From an uncultured Christensenella sp. (lineage in GTDB: Bacteria; Bacillota; Clostridia; Christensenellales; UBA3700), in assembly GCA_949287655.1 (NCBI GenBank), contig CASEHD010000010.1, positions 1-64,000 on the forward strand: 64,000 nucleotides of DNA. The letters are read 5' to 3'. The notes beneath the pieces are model-generated. The model did no database searches and was not told where the DNA came from. It worked only from the letters and a program-made list of their open reading frames with translations. This document shows positions 16,322-25,489 of this stretch, piece by piece (within the stretch, counting starts at the first letter, position 1; each line of letters starts with the position of its first letter). The translations under genes and the position numbers were made by a program.

Positions 16322-17489
16322 ACTTCATACTCTCTTCAAGAATCTTTATTATCTCCGCACGCGTGAGGACTTTATATCCGCCCTGCATAACGAGAGTGCT
16401 GTCCGCAACGGCTTCAAGCATTTCCGGCTTCAATCCCAGCTCTTTCGCGTTCAGTACGAGTCCGAGCTCTTTCATCCATTTTTTCATCTCAGAAAGTCCT
16501 TCAAGCGCGATCTTTTCATAAGTTTTTCCGTTCGGGTCCACGTTCCATACGTTTACGGCGAATCGCTTGAATTTCTCAAGACCGTAAGGCATTATCAGCT
16601 TGTAATACGGCAAAGATACCGCCGCCAGCGTCATTCCGTGCGTGGCGTCCGTATGCGCGCTTATCGCCTGACCCAGCATATGCACTTCCCAGTCCGTGTC
16701 TTTTCCCATAGCGACCAATGTGTTCAGCGCCCAGGTAGCCGTCCACATTATGTTGCTTCTCGCCTCGTAATTCAAAGGATCGACGACCGCAATGCGCGAG
16801 CTGTGAATAAGAGACCTCATAAGCCCTTCCATCACGTAGTCCGACGTGTTGTCGTCCGTACCCGAAAAATATTGCTCCATGATATGCGACATAATGTCGA
16901 AAATGCCGGAAATCATCTGATATTTGGGCAACGTGAAGGTATATTCGGGGTCCAGGATCGCGAATCTCGGGAATACGCTTTCACCGAACACATGACCGAC
17001 CTTCATCTTTTTTTCCGTATTGGTAATTACCGATCCGCCGTTCATCTCGCTGCCCGTGCCCACCATGGTCAGCACGCATCCGACGGGGATTATCTTACAG
17101 TCCGGCTCTTCGAAACGCTCGTAATACTTTTCCCAGACGTCGTCCTCGCAATACGCGGCGACGGATACGCCTTTCGAGTAATCGCAGACTGACCCGCCGC
17201 CGACGGCGAGTATCAGATCTGCGTTAAATTCGCGCGCGGCTTTTGCGCCTTCCAACAGCTTCGCGTAAGTCGGATTGGGCATAACGCCGGACACTTCGCG
17301 CACCGTCTTGCCGCATTTTTCAAGAACGGATAATACGTCATCGTAAATGCCGTTCTTCTTTATAGACCCGCCGCCGTAGACGAGAAGCACGTTTTTGCCG
17401 TAATTTTCAAGTTCTCCGGCAAGCGAATTAAGCGCTTTTTTGCCGAAATAAAGTTTTGTAGGATTGCAATATACGAAATTTCCAAGCAT
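16314..17489 (-). CDS. Iron-containing alcohol dehydrogenase (YqhD/BDH type)
   Basis: A 391-residue group III alcohol dehydrogenase, expected to reduce aldehydes with NADPH. The nucleotide-binding Rossmann part includes VYGGGSIKKNGIYDDV and AVGGGSVCDYSKG. The metal ligands are in FDIMSHIMEQYF and HMLGQAISAHTDATHGMTLA. The closest named relatives are butanol dehydrogenase and YqhD. A full AAGGAG ribosome site precedes it. The operon context with a flavodoxin-like reductase suggests reactive aldehyde or quinone detoxification; the substrate is not shown by the sequence. Confidence 0.93.
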   Translation of the reverse strand: MLGNFVYCNPTKLYFGKKALNSLAGELENYGKNVLLVYGGGSIKKNGIYDDVLSVLEKCGKTVREVSGVMPNPTYAKLLEGAKAAREFNADLILAVGGGSVCDYSKGVSVAAYCEDDVWEKYYERFEEPDCKIIPVGCVLTMVGTGSEMNGGSVITNTEKKMKVGHVFGESVFPRFAILDPEYTFTLPKYQMISGIFDIMSHIMEQYFSGTDDNTSDYVMEGLMRSLIHSSRIAVVDPLNYEARSNIMWTATWALNTLVAMGKDTDWEVHMLGQAISAHTDATHGMTLAAVSLPYYKLIMPYGLEKFKRFAVNVWNVDPNGKTYEKIALEGLSEMKKWMKELGLVLNAKELGLKPEMLEAVADSTLVMQGGYKVLTRAEIIKILEESMKYE

Positions 17490-17504
17490 GATTTTATCTC
17501 CTTT

Positions 17505-18044
17505 TTATACGTTTTTACCCGCTTCATACGCCTCTTTGAGCGCCGCGTTTCCTTTTACGTCGCCGAAGTCCGTCACATCCGGACAAAGAATTTTTCCCGC
17601 TATCCGGACTCCTTCAAAACAATCGACCCAGCCTTCAATCGCTTTCACCGTGCCGTCGAAAGCGTTTATATCTCCGTCCGCGCAAGTCGCGACGACGTAG
17701 ACATTTTTAAACCTGTTTTCACGCGGAAAAAGCGGATTCATTCTGTCCAAAAAAGTCTTAAGCTGTCCGCATACGCTGTAATAATACACCGGCGTGGCAA
17801 AGACGAGGACGTCAGCGTTATGTACGACGGAAAGAAACCCGTTGACTGAATCCGGAATCACGCAACCGTCGTGGCTCTGACAATAAAGACACCCGCGGCA
17901 GAATTTGAGATCGAGGTCTCTTACCGCAATAAATTCAACGCTGTTGCCCGCTTCGGTCGCGCCCTTTGCAAACTCTCTCGCCAGCGTTTCGGAATTGCCG
18001 TTCCTGCGCGGAGAGGAAGATATCACAACGACTTTTTTATTCAT
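17505..18044 (-). CDS. Flavodoxin-like NAD(P)H-dependent FMN reductase
   Basis: A 179-residue flavodoxin-fold protein. The phosphate-binding loop [13 protein letters not shown] (about 9-21) binds FMN, a short Cys cluster ([13 protein letters not shown], about 49-61) follows, and [20 protein letters not shown] is the second flavin loop. It belongs to the NADPH-dependent FMN reductase / iron-sulfur flavoprotein-like group. The Cys residues may hold a cluster or a disulfide; this is inference. It overlaps the acetyltransferase gene by 4 bases. Confidence 0.88.
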   Translation of the reverse strand: MNKKVVVISSSPRRNGNSETLAREFAKGATEAGNSVEFIAVRDLDLKFCRGCLYCQSHDGCVIPDSVNGFLSVVHNADVLVFATPVYYYSVCGQLKTFLDRMNPLFPRENRFKNVYVVATCADGDINAFDGTVKAIEGWVDCFEGVRIAGKILCPDVTDFGDVKGNAALKEAYEAGKNV

Positions 18045-18619
18045 ATTTTCACCTTTATATCCTTTATTTTCTTAGCCGGTACGCCGCCGACCACGGTATT
18101 TTTTTCAACGTCTTTGGTTACCACCGCGCCCGCCGCGATTATCGCGTTGTCGCCTATCGTCACGCCCGGAAGTATCGTCGCATGTGCGCCTATCCAGACG
18201 TTTTTTCCGATCTTTACAGGCTTTGGCATCATATCCGCGCGGTTTGACGGGTAAATATCGTGATTCAGAGTCGCGATAACGACCTGATGCCCGATAAGCG
18301 CGCCGTCGCCTATCTCTATTCCCGCGTGGTCCTGAAAACAGCACCCGGAATTGATGAATACGTTTTTCCCTATCCTTATATTTATCCCGCATTCCGTATA
18401 AAACGGCGGAAAACATCTGAACGACGCGTCGACGTCTCTTTGCGTAAGCTCTGAAAACAACGCGACCGTCTCTTCCGGAGTATGAAAGCCTGAGTTTATC
18501 TTACCCGTTATCTTCTGAGCGCGTTCCGCCAGTTCGTGCATCTTTAAGTGCGCCTCGCTTCCCGCTTTTATCACGTCCGCGCCTTCGATATACTTTAAAA
18601 ATTCCCCGTTGTTCATCAT
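18041..18619 (-). CDS. Maltose/galactoside-type O-acetyltransferase
   Basis: A 192-residue left-handed beta-helix acetyltransferase using acetyl-CoA. Hexapeptide repeats run from about 70 to 185 ([37 protein letters not shown]), and a catalytic His is expected in NHDIYPS. It belongs to the Maa/LacA/NodL group, often linked to sugar acetylation, but the substrate is unknown. It opens the minus-strand redox operon. The first two codons are ATG ATG; the second is better spaced from GAGGT. Confidence 0.9.
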   Translation of the reverse strand: MMNNGEFLKYIEGADVIKAGSEAHLKMHELAERAQKITGKINSGFHTPEETVALFSELTQRDVDASFRCFPPFYTECGINIRIGKNVFINSGCCFQDHAGIEIGDGALIGHQVVIATLNHDIYPSNRADMMPKPVKIGKNVWIGAHATILPGVTIGDNAIIAAGAVVTKDVEKNTVVGGVPAKKIKDIKVKI

Positions 18620-18633
18620 CTTACCTCGATTTA

Positions 18634-18662
18634 ATTATAAAATTCGCGGTATAATATGTCAA
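18634..18662 (-). promoter_or_regulatory. Promoter of the redox operon
   Basis: A consensus promoter on the minus strand: TTGACA (18657-18662), 17 bases, TATAAT (18634-18639). It is divergent from the LysR promoter, and the LysR-type palindrome lies just upstream. Confidence 0.88.
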
Positions 18663-18678
18663 ATACTTATATTTTATG

Positions 18679-18718
18679 GCTTGCCATAATTGACAAGCAT
18701 ATCAAAACGGTATATCAT
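18679..18718 (+). promoter_or_regulatory. lysR promoter with a LysR-type operator
   Basis: A GCTTG-N10-CAAGC palindrome (18679-18698) contains a T-N11-A core (18681 and 18693), the usual LysR-family box. It overlaps TTGACA (18690-18695), which is followed by a 17 base spacer and TATCAT (18713-18718). Binding there would repress lysR and could activate the divergent operon. The -10 box ends only 6 bases before the lysR ATG, so the lysR mRNA should be leaderless. Confidence 0.75.
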
Positions 18719-18724
18719 ATATAT

Positions 18725-19633
18725 ATGGATATAAGAGAATTAAGATATTTTATTGCAGTAGCCGAAAGCGGCAGTATATCCAAAGCCGCCGAAAAGCTGT
18801 TTGTGACGCAACCCAATCTCTCGCGCCAGCTTATGAGACTTGAAGAAGAAACGGGGCAAAAATTGCTCGTGCGCGGCAATAAAAAGACTGTCCTTACCGA
18901 AGCCGGCAGACTGCTCTATAAACGCGCGACCGAGATAACGGAGCTTATGGACAAAGCGCAAAGCGAGCTTAAATCGGACGGTGACAAGGTGTCCGGCAAG
19001 GTCACTATCGGCGGCGGCGAATCGTACGCGGTCGGACTTATCGCAAAGGCGGCTAAGGAGGTTTCAGACCTCTACCCCGACGTAAAATTCGACTTTTTCA
19101 GCGGCGACACCGACGCCGTGACCGAAAAACTCGACAACGGGCTCGTAGACTTCGGAATACTCATTGAGCCGTCGAATCTGGATAAATACGACTCTTTAAG
19201 GCTTCCGCTGACAGACAAATGGGGCGTGCTGATGCGAAAAGACTCTCCGCTTTCGTCGAAAGAATACGTCACCCGCGACGACCTCGACGGACTCCCGCTT
19301 CTGTTTTCGGTACACTCTTTTAAAAAGAACAACGTTACCGCATGGTTTTGCAGGGATATTGAAAAACTGAACGTGGTCGCGACTTACAATCTGATTTACA
19401 ACGCTTCGCTGATGGTAGAACAATGTATGGGCTACGCGGTTGGTCTCGACGGGATAATCAACACTTCGGGCGAAAGTCCGCTTTGTTTCAAGCGTTTTTA
19501 CCCGACTCTCGAAACCCACCTCGACGTAGCGTGGAAGAAGAACGGCGAACTTTCAAAAGCGGCGAAAGTTTTTCTCGACCGTCTGCGGACGGACGTAAGC
19601 GGCTGCGACCGCGACGGGTCTCGCGTTAAATAA
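18725..19633 (+). CDS. LysR-family transcription regulator
   Basis: A 302-residue LysR regulator when started at the ATG at 18725 (MDIRELRYFIAVAESGSISKA). This start fits the family N-terminus. A longer reading from 18656 would include the promoter and is rejected. The winged-helix domain is at 1-60 (AAEKLFVTQPNLSRQLMRLE) and a periplasmic-binding-like effector domain follows (about 90-290). It is divergent from the acetyltransferase-flavoprotein-dehydrogenase-lipoprotein genes and is the likely regulator of that operon and itself. It has no Shine-Dalgarno. Confidence 0.94.
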   Translation: MDIRELRYFIAVAESGSISKAAEKLFVTQPNLSRQLMRLEEETGQKLLVRGNKKTVLTEAGRLLYKRATEITELMDKAQSELKSDGDKVSGKVTIGGGESYAVGLIAKAAKEVSDLYPDVKFDFFSGDTDAVTEKLDNGLVDFGILIEPSNLDKYDSLRLPLTDKWGVLMRKDSPLSSKEYVTRDDLDGLPLLFSVHSFKKNNVTAWFCRDIEKLNVVATYNLIYNASLMVEQCMGYAVGLDGIINTSGESPLCFKRFYPTLETHLDVAWKKNGELSKAAKVFLDRLRTDVSGCDRDGSRVK

Positions 19634-19689
19634 GCGCGTCTTGCCGATATTTAAATCTCAACGGTAAACCGACGGAATAAACGATAAAA

Positions 19690-19717
19690 ATAGACGGCGT
19701 TTGCCGTCTGCTTTTTA
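19690..19717. terminator. Bidirectional terminator between lysR and scpB
   Basis: Stem AGACGGC with GCCGTCT, 4 base loop, T5 on the plus strand and T5 on the minus strand. It serves lysR (plus) and scpB (minus), which converge here. Confidence 0.85.
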
Positions 19718-19833
19718 TATATCTGATTAAGCATTACAGATCGCATTGAATTCGCCTGTATTCCGCTATCGGTTAAAACGCGTAGACCGCAGTCGACGAC
19801 AAAGCAAAATTGCAAAGCGCGAATAACGCCCCG

Positions 19834-20682
19834 TCAGTTTTCGTCATCGTCAGACGCGTCATCCGCTTCTTCCTCTTCAGCCGCGATCTCGTCGGCGACG
19901 TCTTCTTCGTCTTCGTCATCGTCAGACGCCGCGGCTTCGCTATACGGCACTTCGTCCGCTTCGACAAAAGAATATTCCTCGCCCTGCAAAAAGTCCGGAC
20001 TTTCGCTCGGGTCGATATACTCGTCGAGTTCCTGCTCCATCTGCTTGCGTCTGAGCTCCTGCTGTTTCGCCTTTTCTTCCGCTTCCTCGAAAGTGTCCGC
20101 AATATCGACTTCTCTGTACAGCCCTTCCTGAACGCGGTTGTAATTGCCGAGTACGACAAGTCTGTCCAGCACCTCTTTATAGTCGGGAAGATCGTCCAGA
20201 TTTCTCAAGCCGAAACGCTTTAAGAATAGCTCCGTCGTAATGTACAGCACGGGTCTGCCGGGCGTGTCGCGCCTGCCGTGAGCCTCGATAAGTCCGACTC
20301 TCATAAGAGTTGTTATAGCATAGTCCGCGCTTCTGCCTCCTCTTATGTCCTCGATCTCGCCTCTCGTGACCGGCTGCTTGTACGCGATTATCGACATGAC
20401 TTCAAGAAGCGCGCGGGAAAGCTCTCTTTCCTTTACCGGCTTGAGCGCTGCCGCGACGATATCTCCGTACTCCTTATTGGACGCGAACTGAACCTTGTCG
20501 CCGAAGCACAGAAGGACAATACCGCAAGGGTCCTGATATTTCTGCTCGAGTCCTTTTATCGCGTCGTTCAGGTCCTTTCTGGTCGTGCCTTCGGGAAGCT
20601 TTGCCAGTATGTCGGAACGCTTTATCGCGACGCCCGCCGCGAAAATGATAGCCTCGACTATATGTATAAGGTTACTCGTCAT
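19834..20682 (-). CDS. scpB: Segregation and condensation protein B
   Basis: A 282-residue ScpB, partner of ScpA and Smc in the condensin complex that organises the chromosome. Two winged-helix domains lie in about 1-180 (IVEAIIFAAGVAIKRSDIL; VMSIIAYKQPVTRGEIEDIRG; HGRRDTPGRPVLYITTELFLKRFGL). The C-terminal ~90 residues are very acidic (Asp/Glu runs), longer than in most ScpB proteins. The start overlaps the end of scpA by 11 bases. Confidence 0.95.
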   Translation of the reverse strand: MTSNLIHIVEAIIFAAGVAIKRSDILAKLPEGTTRKDLNDAIKGLEQKYQDPCGIVLLCFGDKVQFASNKEYGDIVAAALKPVKERELSRALLEVMSIIAYKQPVTRGEIEDIRGGRSADYAITTLMRVGLIEAHGRRDTPGRPVLYITTELFLKRFGLRNLDDLPDYKEVLDRLVVLGNYNRVQEGLYREVDIADTFEEAEEKAKQQELRRKQMEQELDEYIDPSESPDFLQGEEYSFVEADEVPYSEAAASDDDEDEEDVADEIAAEEEEADDASDDDEN

Positions 20683-21478
20683 ATTTGTCCTCCGTCTTTG
20701 TCAGTTCGCCGAGATCTACGGGCTTTCCGTCCATATCCTCGTTCAATGTCAGCACTATATCCGCGTAAAAGTTCTCCTGCGTAGCGGTCAGATACTGTTT
20801 TTTCATAAGCTCCAGAAGCGCCTGGAAAGTCGTGATGATCTCCACTCTCGACGCGTCCTCTTTGTAAAGATCTGAAAATTTTACACTTTTTTTCTCCTGC
20901 AAAACGGTAGAAATGAGCGTAATCTTTTCACTTACGGTGAACTTGTCCTTTTTTATCTTTTTGACCGACATTTGCTGCTCTTCTTTCGTGAAGCGCAGGA
21001 ATACCTGTCCGTACGCCTCGATCAGTTTGTTGCGGTCAAAACTTTTTATAACGATATCCGCGTCCTCGTCCGTATACAGCGGCTCGCGGTAATACTGGTT
21101 GAGCACTTCGATGCGCGCCATCTTGTCCGCCTGATCTTTGAACATATTGTATAAGATGACCTGACGGCGCAGTTCTTCTTCCGGATCGTATTCCTCGTCT
21201 TCTTCGTTATGCTCCTCTTCCTGCGGCAACATCGCGCGCGATTTGAGTTGCAAAAGAGTCGCCGCCATCAACATGAAATCGCTGGCGAGGTCCATATCCA
21301 CAGTGTCGAGCTGATCCATATATTCAAGATACTGGTTGGTCACGTCGGATATGCGGCAGGTCATTATGTCGAGCTTCTGTTCACGGATCAGCGTACAGAG
21401 AAGATCCAGCGAACCTTCGAAGTCCGCCAGTTTAAGTGGTACTGCGTCGCTTGCGTGATACTCGTAAAATCCTGCCAT
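20672..21478 (-). CDS. scpA: Segregation and condensation protein A
   Basis: A 268-residue kleisin that bridges the Smc heads and binds ScpB. The N-terminal part (LKLADFEGSLDLLCTLIREQKLDIM) and the following DVTNQYLEYMDQ region are the Smc-neck binding domain. The C-terminal winged helix is at about 190-255. An acidic stretch (about 100-120) lies between. An AGAGGT ribosome site precedes the ATG. The order lysA-M50-scpA-scpB is usual for Clostridia. Confidence 0.96.
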   Translation of the reverse strand: MAGFYEYHASDAVPLKLADFEGSLDLLCTLIREQKLDIMTCRISDVTNQYLEYMDQLDTVDMDLASDFMLMAATLLQLKSRAMLPQEEEHNEEDEEYDPEEELRRQVILYNMFKDQADKMARIEVLNQYYREPLYTDEDADIVIKSFDRNKLIEAYGQVFLRFTKEEQQMSVKKIKKDKFTVSEKITLISTVLQEKKSVKFSDLYKEDASRVEIITTFQALLELMKKQYLTATQENFYADIVLTLNEDMDGKPVDLGELTKTEDKYDE

Positions 21479-21499
21479 TTTTACCTCTTTCGTTTGTTT

Positions 21500-22228
21500 T
21501 TACGCCCCGAGAATCCCCCTAAGGATCGCGTTCATCATATCCACTATCGCGTTCATATACAGCCCGAGTATGTCGAGATACGGAGAGATATATCCCAGTA
21601 CGTTGAAGATAACGATGAGCCCCAGAAGAAGAAAGGAGCCGTACCTGTAATTGAACGCAACGTATTTGTTGTCCGGTTTAGCCAGCGTTTCAACCAGCCT
21701 GAATCCGTCAAGCGGATAAACAGGTATGAGATTGAACGCCATAAGCGTCATATTTATGAGCACTATATAGACCAGCAGGTATTCAAAGAAGGAAAAAGCG
21801 TAATACGCCGCTGTGCCCGCCTGCATGGTAAGCACGGCGCTTTTCGTCGCGACAAGATAGAGCGCGAACAGTCCGGTCGCAACCAGCGCGATCAGAAAGT
21901 TGCATATAACACCCGCGAGCGACACGGTGATCATGCCCTTTTTATAATCTCTGAACCTTCGAGGGTCGATCGGCACCGGCTTTGCCCAACCGAAACCTAT
22001 TACCGCAAGCATCAGAAAACCTATCGGGTCAAAATGTTTGACGGGATTAAGTGTGAGCCTTCCGGACAGCTTCGCGGTGTCGTCGCCGTTCCAATACGCG
22101 ACTGCGCCGTGCGCCAGCTCGTGCATCACGATAGCTATCAAAAGCGCCGGAATATACGCCAGTATCATTACGAATACCAGCCGTTTATCGTCTGCTGTGA
22201 GAAGATTTCTGATCAGTGTTATCAGCAT
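21500..22228 (-). CDS. Site-2-type membrane metalloprotease (M50)
   Basis: A 242-residue polytopic membrane protein of the M50 family (YwhC-like, short form without PDZ). The zinc motif HELAH is at 36-40 and the third ligand is in NLIPVYPLDGFR (about 166-177). Such proteases cut within membranes; the substrate is unknown. It starts 2 bases before the lysA stop and precedes scpA, a common Clostridial arrangement. Confidence 0.93.
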   Translation of the reverse strand: MLITLIRNLLTADDKRLVFVMILAYIPALLIAIVMHELAHGAVAYWNGDDTAKLSGRLTLNPVKHFDPIGFLMLAVIGFGWAKPVPIDPRRFRDYKKGMITVSLAGVICNFLIALVATGLFALYLVATKSAVLTMQAGTAAYYAFSFFEYLLVYIVLINMTLMAFNLIPVYPLDGFRLVETLAKPDNKYVAFNYRYGSFLLLGLIVIFNVLGYISPYLDILGLYMNAIVDMMNAILRGILGA

Positions 22229-22229
22229 T

Positions 22230-23549
22230 TCAGTCCTTATACTCCAACGATACGTCGTTTCTTACGAGATCTTCGTACGTCTGAGGCTTCACCGCGTAAG
22301 CGCTCTTGCCGTCCTTCACGAACACGACCGGAGGCACAAAATTGCGGTTGTAGTTACTCGACATCGAATAGTTGTACGCGCCCGTCGTGAACACGGCGAC
22401 TATATCGCCGCGTTTAGCCGCGGGAAGCGCGATATCCTTTAATATTATATCCCCGCTTTCACAACATTTTCCGGCAACGGATACGACCTCTGTCGCCTTT
22501 TCGTTCGCGCGGTTTGCGAGCACCGCGTCGTATTTTGCGTCGTACAGCGCGGGGCGGATGTTGTCCGTCATACCGCCGTCGATCGCGAGGTATTTTCTGA
22601 TCCCTTTAATCTCTTTGATCGCGCCGACCGAATACAGGGTCACGCCCGCTTCGCCGACTATCGAACGACCCGGTTCTATCATAAAGAAAGGTTTTTTGAT
22701 ACCCTTCTTTTCAACCGCGTTTTTAAGAGAAGACGTGAGCAACGCGACGTAGTCGCAATATTCTTTTACGTCGTACTTCGGGTCGTCGCCGCTGTAATAT
22801 ACGCCGAAACCGCCGCCGAAATTGAGTTCGTCGACGACTACTCCCCTCTCTTTGAGTCTGACTACATAATCGGTCACGACGTCGACAGCGAGCGCGAACG
22901 CCTGCTTGTCGAATATCTGCGAGCCGATGTGACAATGAAGTCCTGCAAAGCGCAGATTATTCTTGCCGAGGATCTTGTCTATCGCCTCGTCCGCATATCC
23001 GTTTTTCACACCGAAACCGAACTTCGAATCTACTTTCGCAGTCTGAATAAACGAATGAGTATGCGCTTCGACGCCGGGATTCACGCGAATAAGCACCTTT
23101 TGAACGATACCGTTTTCAGCACAAACGCTGTCGAGAAGATCTATCTCGTCGAAACTGTCGACGACAAATGTGCCGACGCCGACGTTCAGAGCGAGTTTTA
23201 TTTCCGAAATCAGTTTATTGTTGCCGTGAAAATACGCCTTCTTCATGTCGAAACCTACGCTGTTTGCGGTGTATATCTCGCCGCCCGAAACAACGTCGAT
23301 ATACATATTCTCCTGCATTGCGATCTCGTATATAGCCTTGCACGAAAAAGCCTTTGAAGCATAAGCGACGCCGCCTTCGCCGTAAGTTTTTTCGACGGTC
23401 TCTCTGAAAGCGCGGCAAACGCTTCTGATATAGCTTTCGTCCATCACGTAAAGAGGCGTACCGTATTTATTGACAAGGTCAACTGCGTCGACGCCGCCGA
23501 TCTGCAGATGCCCCTTTTTATTCACGTTCATCGTATCTCTGTAATTCAT
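22230..23549 (-). CDS. lysA: Diaminopimelate decarboxylase
   Basis: A 439-residue PLP enzyme that converts meso-diaminopimelate to lysine. PLP-binding Lys66 lies in YASKAFSCKA. HCHIGSQIFD, GGGFGVYY and the CCESGDI motif near the C-terminus are the family active-site blocks. It heads an operon with M50, scpA and scpB and has an AGGAGA ribosome site. Confidence 0.96.
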   Translation of the reverse strand: MNYRDTMNVNKKGHLQIGGVDAVDLVNKYGTPLYVMDESYIRSVCRAFRETVEKTYGEGGVAYASKAFSCKAIYEIAMQENMYIDVVSGGEIYTANSVGFDMKKAYFHGNNKLISEIKLALNVGVGTFVVDSFDEIDLLDSVCAENGIVQKVLIRVNPGVEAHTHSFIQTAKVDSKFGFGVKNGYADEAIDKILGKNNLRFAGLHCHIGSQIFDKQAFALAVDVVTDYVVRLKERGVVVDELNFGGGFGVYYSGDDPKYDVKEYCDYVALLTSSLKNAVEKKGIKKPFFMIEPGRSIVGEAGVTLYSVGAIKEIKGIRKYLAIDGGMTDNIRPALYDAKYDAVLANRANEKATEVVSVAGKCCESGDIILKDIALPAAKRGDIVAVFTTGAYNYSMSSNYNRNFVPPVVFVKDGKSAYAVKPQTYEDLVRNDVSLEYKD

Positions 23550-23571
23550 ATGAGTTCTCCTGTACTATAAG

Positions 23572-23600
23572 ATTTTAACAAAAACGCGTGTTCAAGTCAA
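23572..23600 (-). promoter_or_regulatory. lysA operon promoter
   Basis: On the minus strand TTGACT (23595-23600), 17 bases, TAAAAT (23572-23577). The leader is only about 20 bases, too short for a lysine riboswitch. Confidence 0.75.
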
Positions 23601-24095
23601 TTTATTATAAAATATATATTAACGGCGCATTAAAATAAAAGCGCTAAACAGTCGTATTTGAATTTATTTCGCCGCGCAGGCGTTCGTCATAAAAAGTAAC
23701 GCCGTTTTTTGTTACGCAACACCGGCTGCCCTTTCTTTACACGAGATATTAACACAGCAGTTAATACCAGCCCAGAATAATAAAAAATCAAAAGCGCAAC
23801 GATAAAAAATCGCAAGCTCGATAATAAAATTTGTCAACATAATAACTAATATCGCAAACGCACCGATAAAAATATAACGCAACGAGGGCTGAAAATAGTC
23901 CGCATCAAAATATTATTAGTATTTTTTAGTATTTATTATTATTTATCGCCACGGGCAATTTATTGTATTTTTTAATATATTCAATTATATTTTATTATAA
24001 ATAATTAAATTTAAAATATCTACATTCTATGATATTCGATTTATAATAAATTCAAAACCTATAAGAATCAAAAAATATTCTCTCTCCCGTAAGAT
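23601..24095. other. AT-rich gene-free spacer
   Basis: About 500 bases, strongly AT-rich toward the right half (23920-24080). One small hairpin (GTAAC with GTTAC, about 23697-23716) is visible. No open frame, RNA gene or repeat family was recognised. Confidence 0.6.
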
Positions 24096-24146
24096 AAAAA
24101 CAAAACATCGCGCGGCGCAAGTCCGAAACGACCGCGCCGCAATGTT
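24096..24146 (-). terminator. Terminator after the dacF-like gene
   Basis: On the minus strand AACAT...GCGGCGC pairs with GCGCCGC...ATGTT (one small internal bulge), followed by TTGTTTTT. Confidence 0.75.
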
Positions 24147-24224
24147 TTCAGTTGTTAAACGCGCCATTATGGTTTTAGCCCGACGTACGAAAAATATCTT
24201 TACGATCTTATCTTTCCGACGTCG

Positions 24225-25409
24225 TTACCACTTGCCTGCCAGGTCTTTAAGGATATCCCAGATCGTCGCGCGGGATATATCGCAGTCACTGACAAGATCA
24301 AAATAATATTCCTTTCCTTCGTAAGTTATCTTTATCCTTCCGATCTTATCGCCTTTGCTTACAGGCGCCTTTATCTTTTCAGGCAATTCGTATTCGACTT
24401 TTACGTCGTCGCCCTGCTTTATCAGTATCGACGCGTCGGTCGCCGCGACCGGAGTCATCACTTTGACCCGGCTTTTTTCAACGGTAACGCTCTTGTCTAT
24501 CTTGTCGCCCTTTTTGCAAACGACCTTATTTTTAAAGTTTGCGAACCCGTAATTGAAAAGTCCGCAAGCCTCTGCAAATCTCGTTTTGCTGTCCGCCGCT
24601 CCTATCACGGTCGCGACAGTCTTGATACCGTTTCTCTCCGCGCAAGCCGATACGCAGAATTTCGCGCCGTCCGTATATCCGGTCTTTCCTCCCTTGCACC
24701 CCTGATAGCTTCTTATCAGCTTGTTCGTGTTGGTAAGCGTCGTGACACGTCCTGACGGGTGAACAAAATCTTCCGTCCATATCCCGGCGTAATCGTAATA
24801 TCCGTCGTGTTTCATAAGCTCTCTCGTCATTATACTGACGTCTCGCGCCGTGGAATACTGCTCGCTTTCGGACGGCAGACCGGTCGGATTTGCAAACTTA
24901 GTGTTTGTCATACCCAGCGCTTCCGCCTTTTCGTTCATAGAGTTTACGAAACCTTGCGCGCTTCCGCTTACAGCCTCAGCGAGAGCGACCGCCGCGTCGT
25001 TTGCCGAAGCTACTATAACTCCCTTAATAAGATCCGTCACCTTGTATTTTTCGTGCGCGTCGAGAAACATCTGACTGCCGCCCATCGACTGCGCGTACTC
25101 CGAAACCGTTATTTCGTCGTCAATGCCGAGTTGACCGTTTTCTATCGCTTCGAACACGAGATCTGCCGTCATTATCTTGACCATACTGGCTATTTCGTGT
25201 TTACTGTCCGCGTTGTGGGAATACAGCTCCGCGCCTGTCGCAAAATCCGACAGATATGCCGAATGGCAATTTACACTGTACCCGTTTTCTTTTGATTGCA
25301 CGGCGTTTGCCTCGCATACGTCCGGCGTTTCGCTTGCGTATGCCACGCCCGACCAGACCGCCGCCGTTAAAGCAAGCAACGCAAGCAATATCACAAAATT
25401 CTTCTTCAT
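24225..25409 (-). CDS. dacF: D-alanyl-D-alanine carboxypeptidase (PBP5/DacF type)
   Basis: A 394-residue secreted S11 carboxypeptidase, started at 25409 (MKKNFVILLALLALTAAVW), where a signal peptide begins and AGAGGT sits upstream; a frame extension to 25517 is rejected. Motifs are SMVK (SxxK), SAN in VASANDAAVALAEA (SxN) and KTG in GGKTGYTDG. The C-terminal PBP5_C beta domain is at about 285-380. It should act on peptidoglycan outside the membrane. Its place two genes from deoB matches the deoB-pupG-dacF neighbourhood of Bacillus and Clostridia, so it is called DacF-like from context. Confidence 0.9.
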   Translation of the reverse strand: MKKNFVILLALLALTAAVWSGVAYASETPDVCEANAVQSKENGYSVNCHSAYLSDFATGAELYSHNADSKHEIASMVKIMTADLVFEAIENGQLGIDDEITVSEYAQSMGGSQMFLDAHEKYKVTDLIKGVIVASANDAAVALAEAVSGSAQGFVNSMNEKAEALGMTNTKFANPTGLPSESEQYSTARDVSIMTRELMKHDGYYDYAGIWTEDFVHPSGRVTTLTNTNKLIRSYQGCKGGKTGYTDGAKFCVSACAERNGIKTVATVIGAADSKTRFAEACGLFNYGFANFKNKVVCKKGDKIDKSVTVEKSRVKVMTPVAATDASILIKQGDDVKVEYELPEKIKAPVSKGDKIGRIKITYEGKEYYFDLVSDCDISRATIWDILKDLAGKW

Positions 25410-25489
25410 ACTGCACCTCTCTTTTAAGATTGTGATTAGTATAAGAAAAAGCGCCGCAAATATGCGACGCAAGAAACAGCGGTGTATTT

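Noticed and set aside
21209..22390. A 393-codon plus-strand frame antisense to scpA and the M50 protease
   Set aside because: It spans two well-supported minus-strand genes and reads as low-complexity His/Arg/Tyr-rich sequence.
23550..23600. Lysine riboswitch upstream of lysA
   Set aside because: The promoter lies ~20 bases before the ATG, leaving no room for one.
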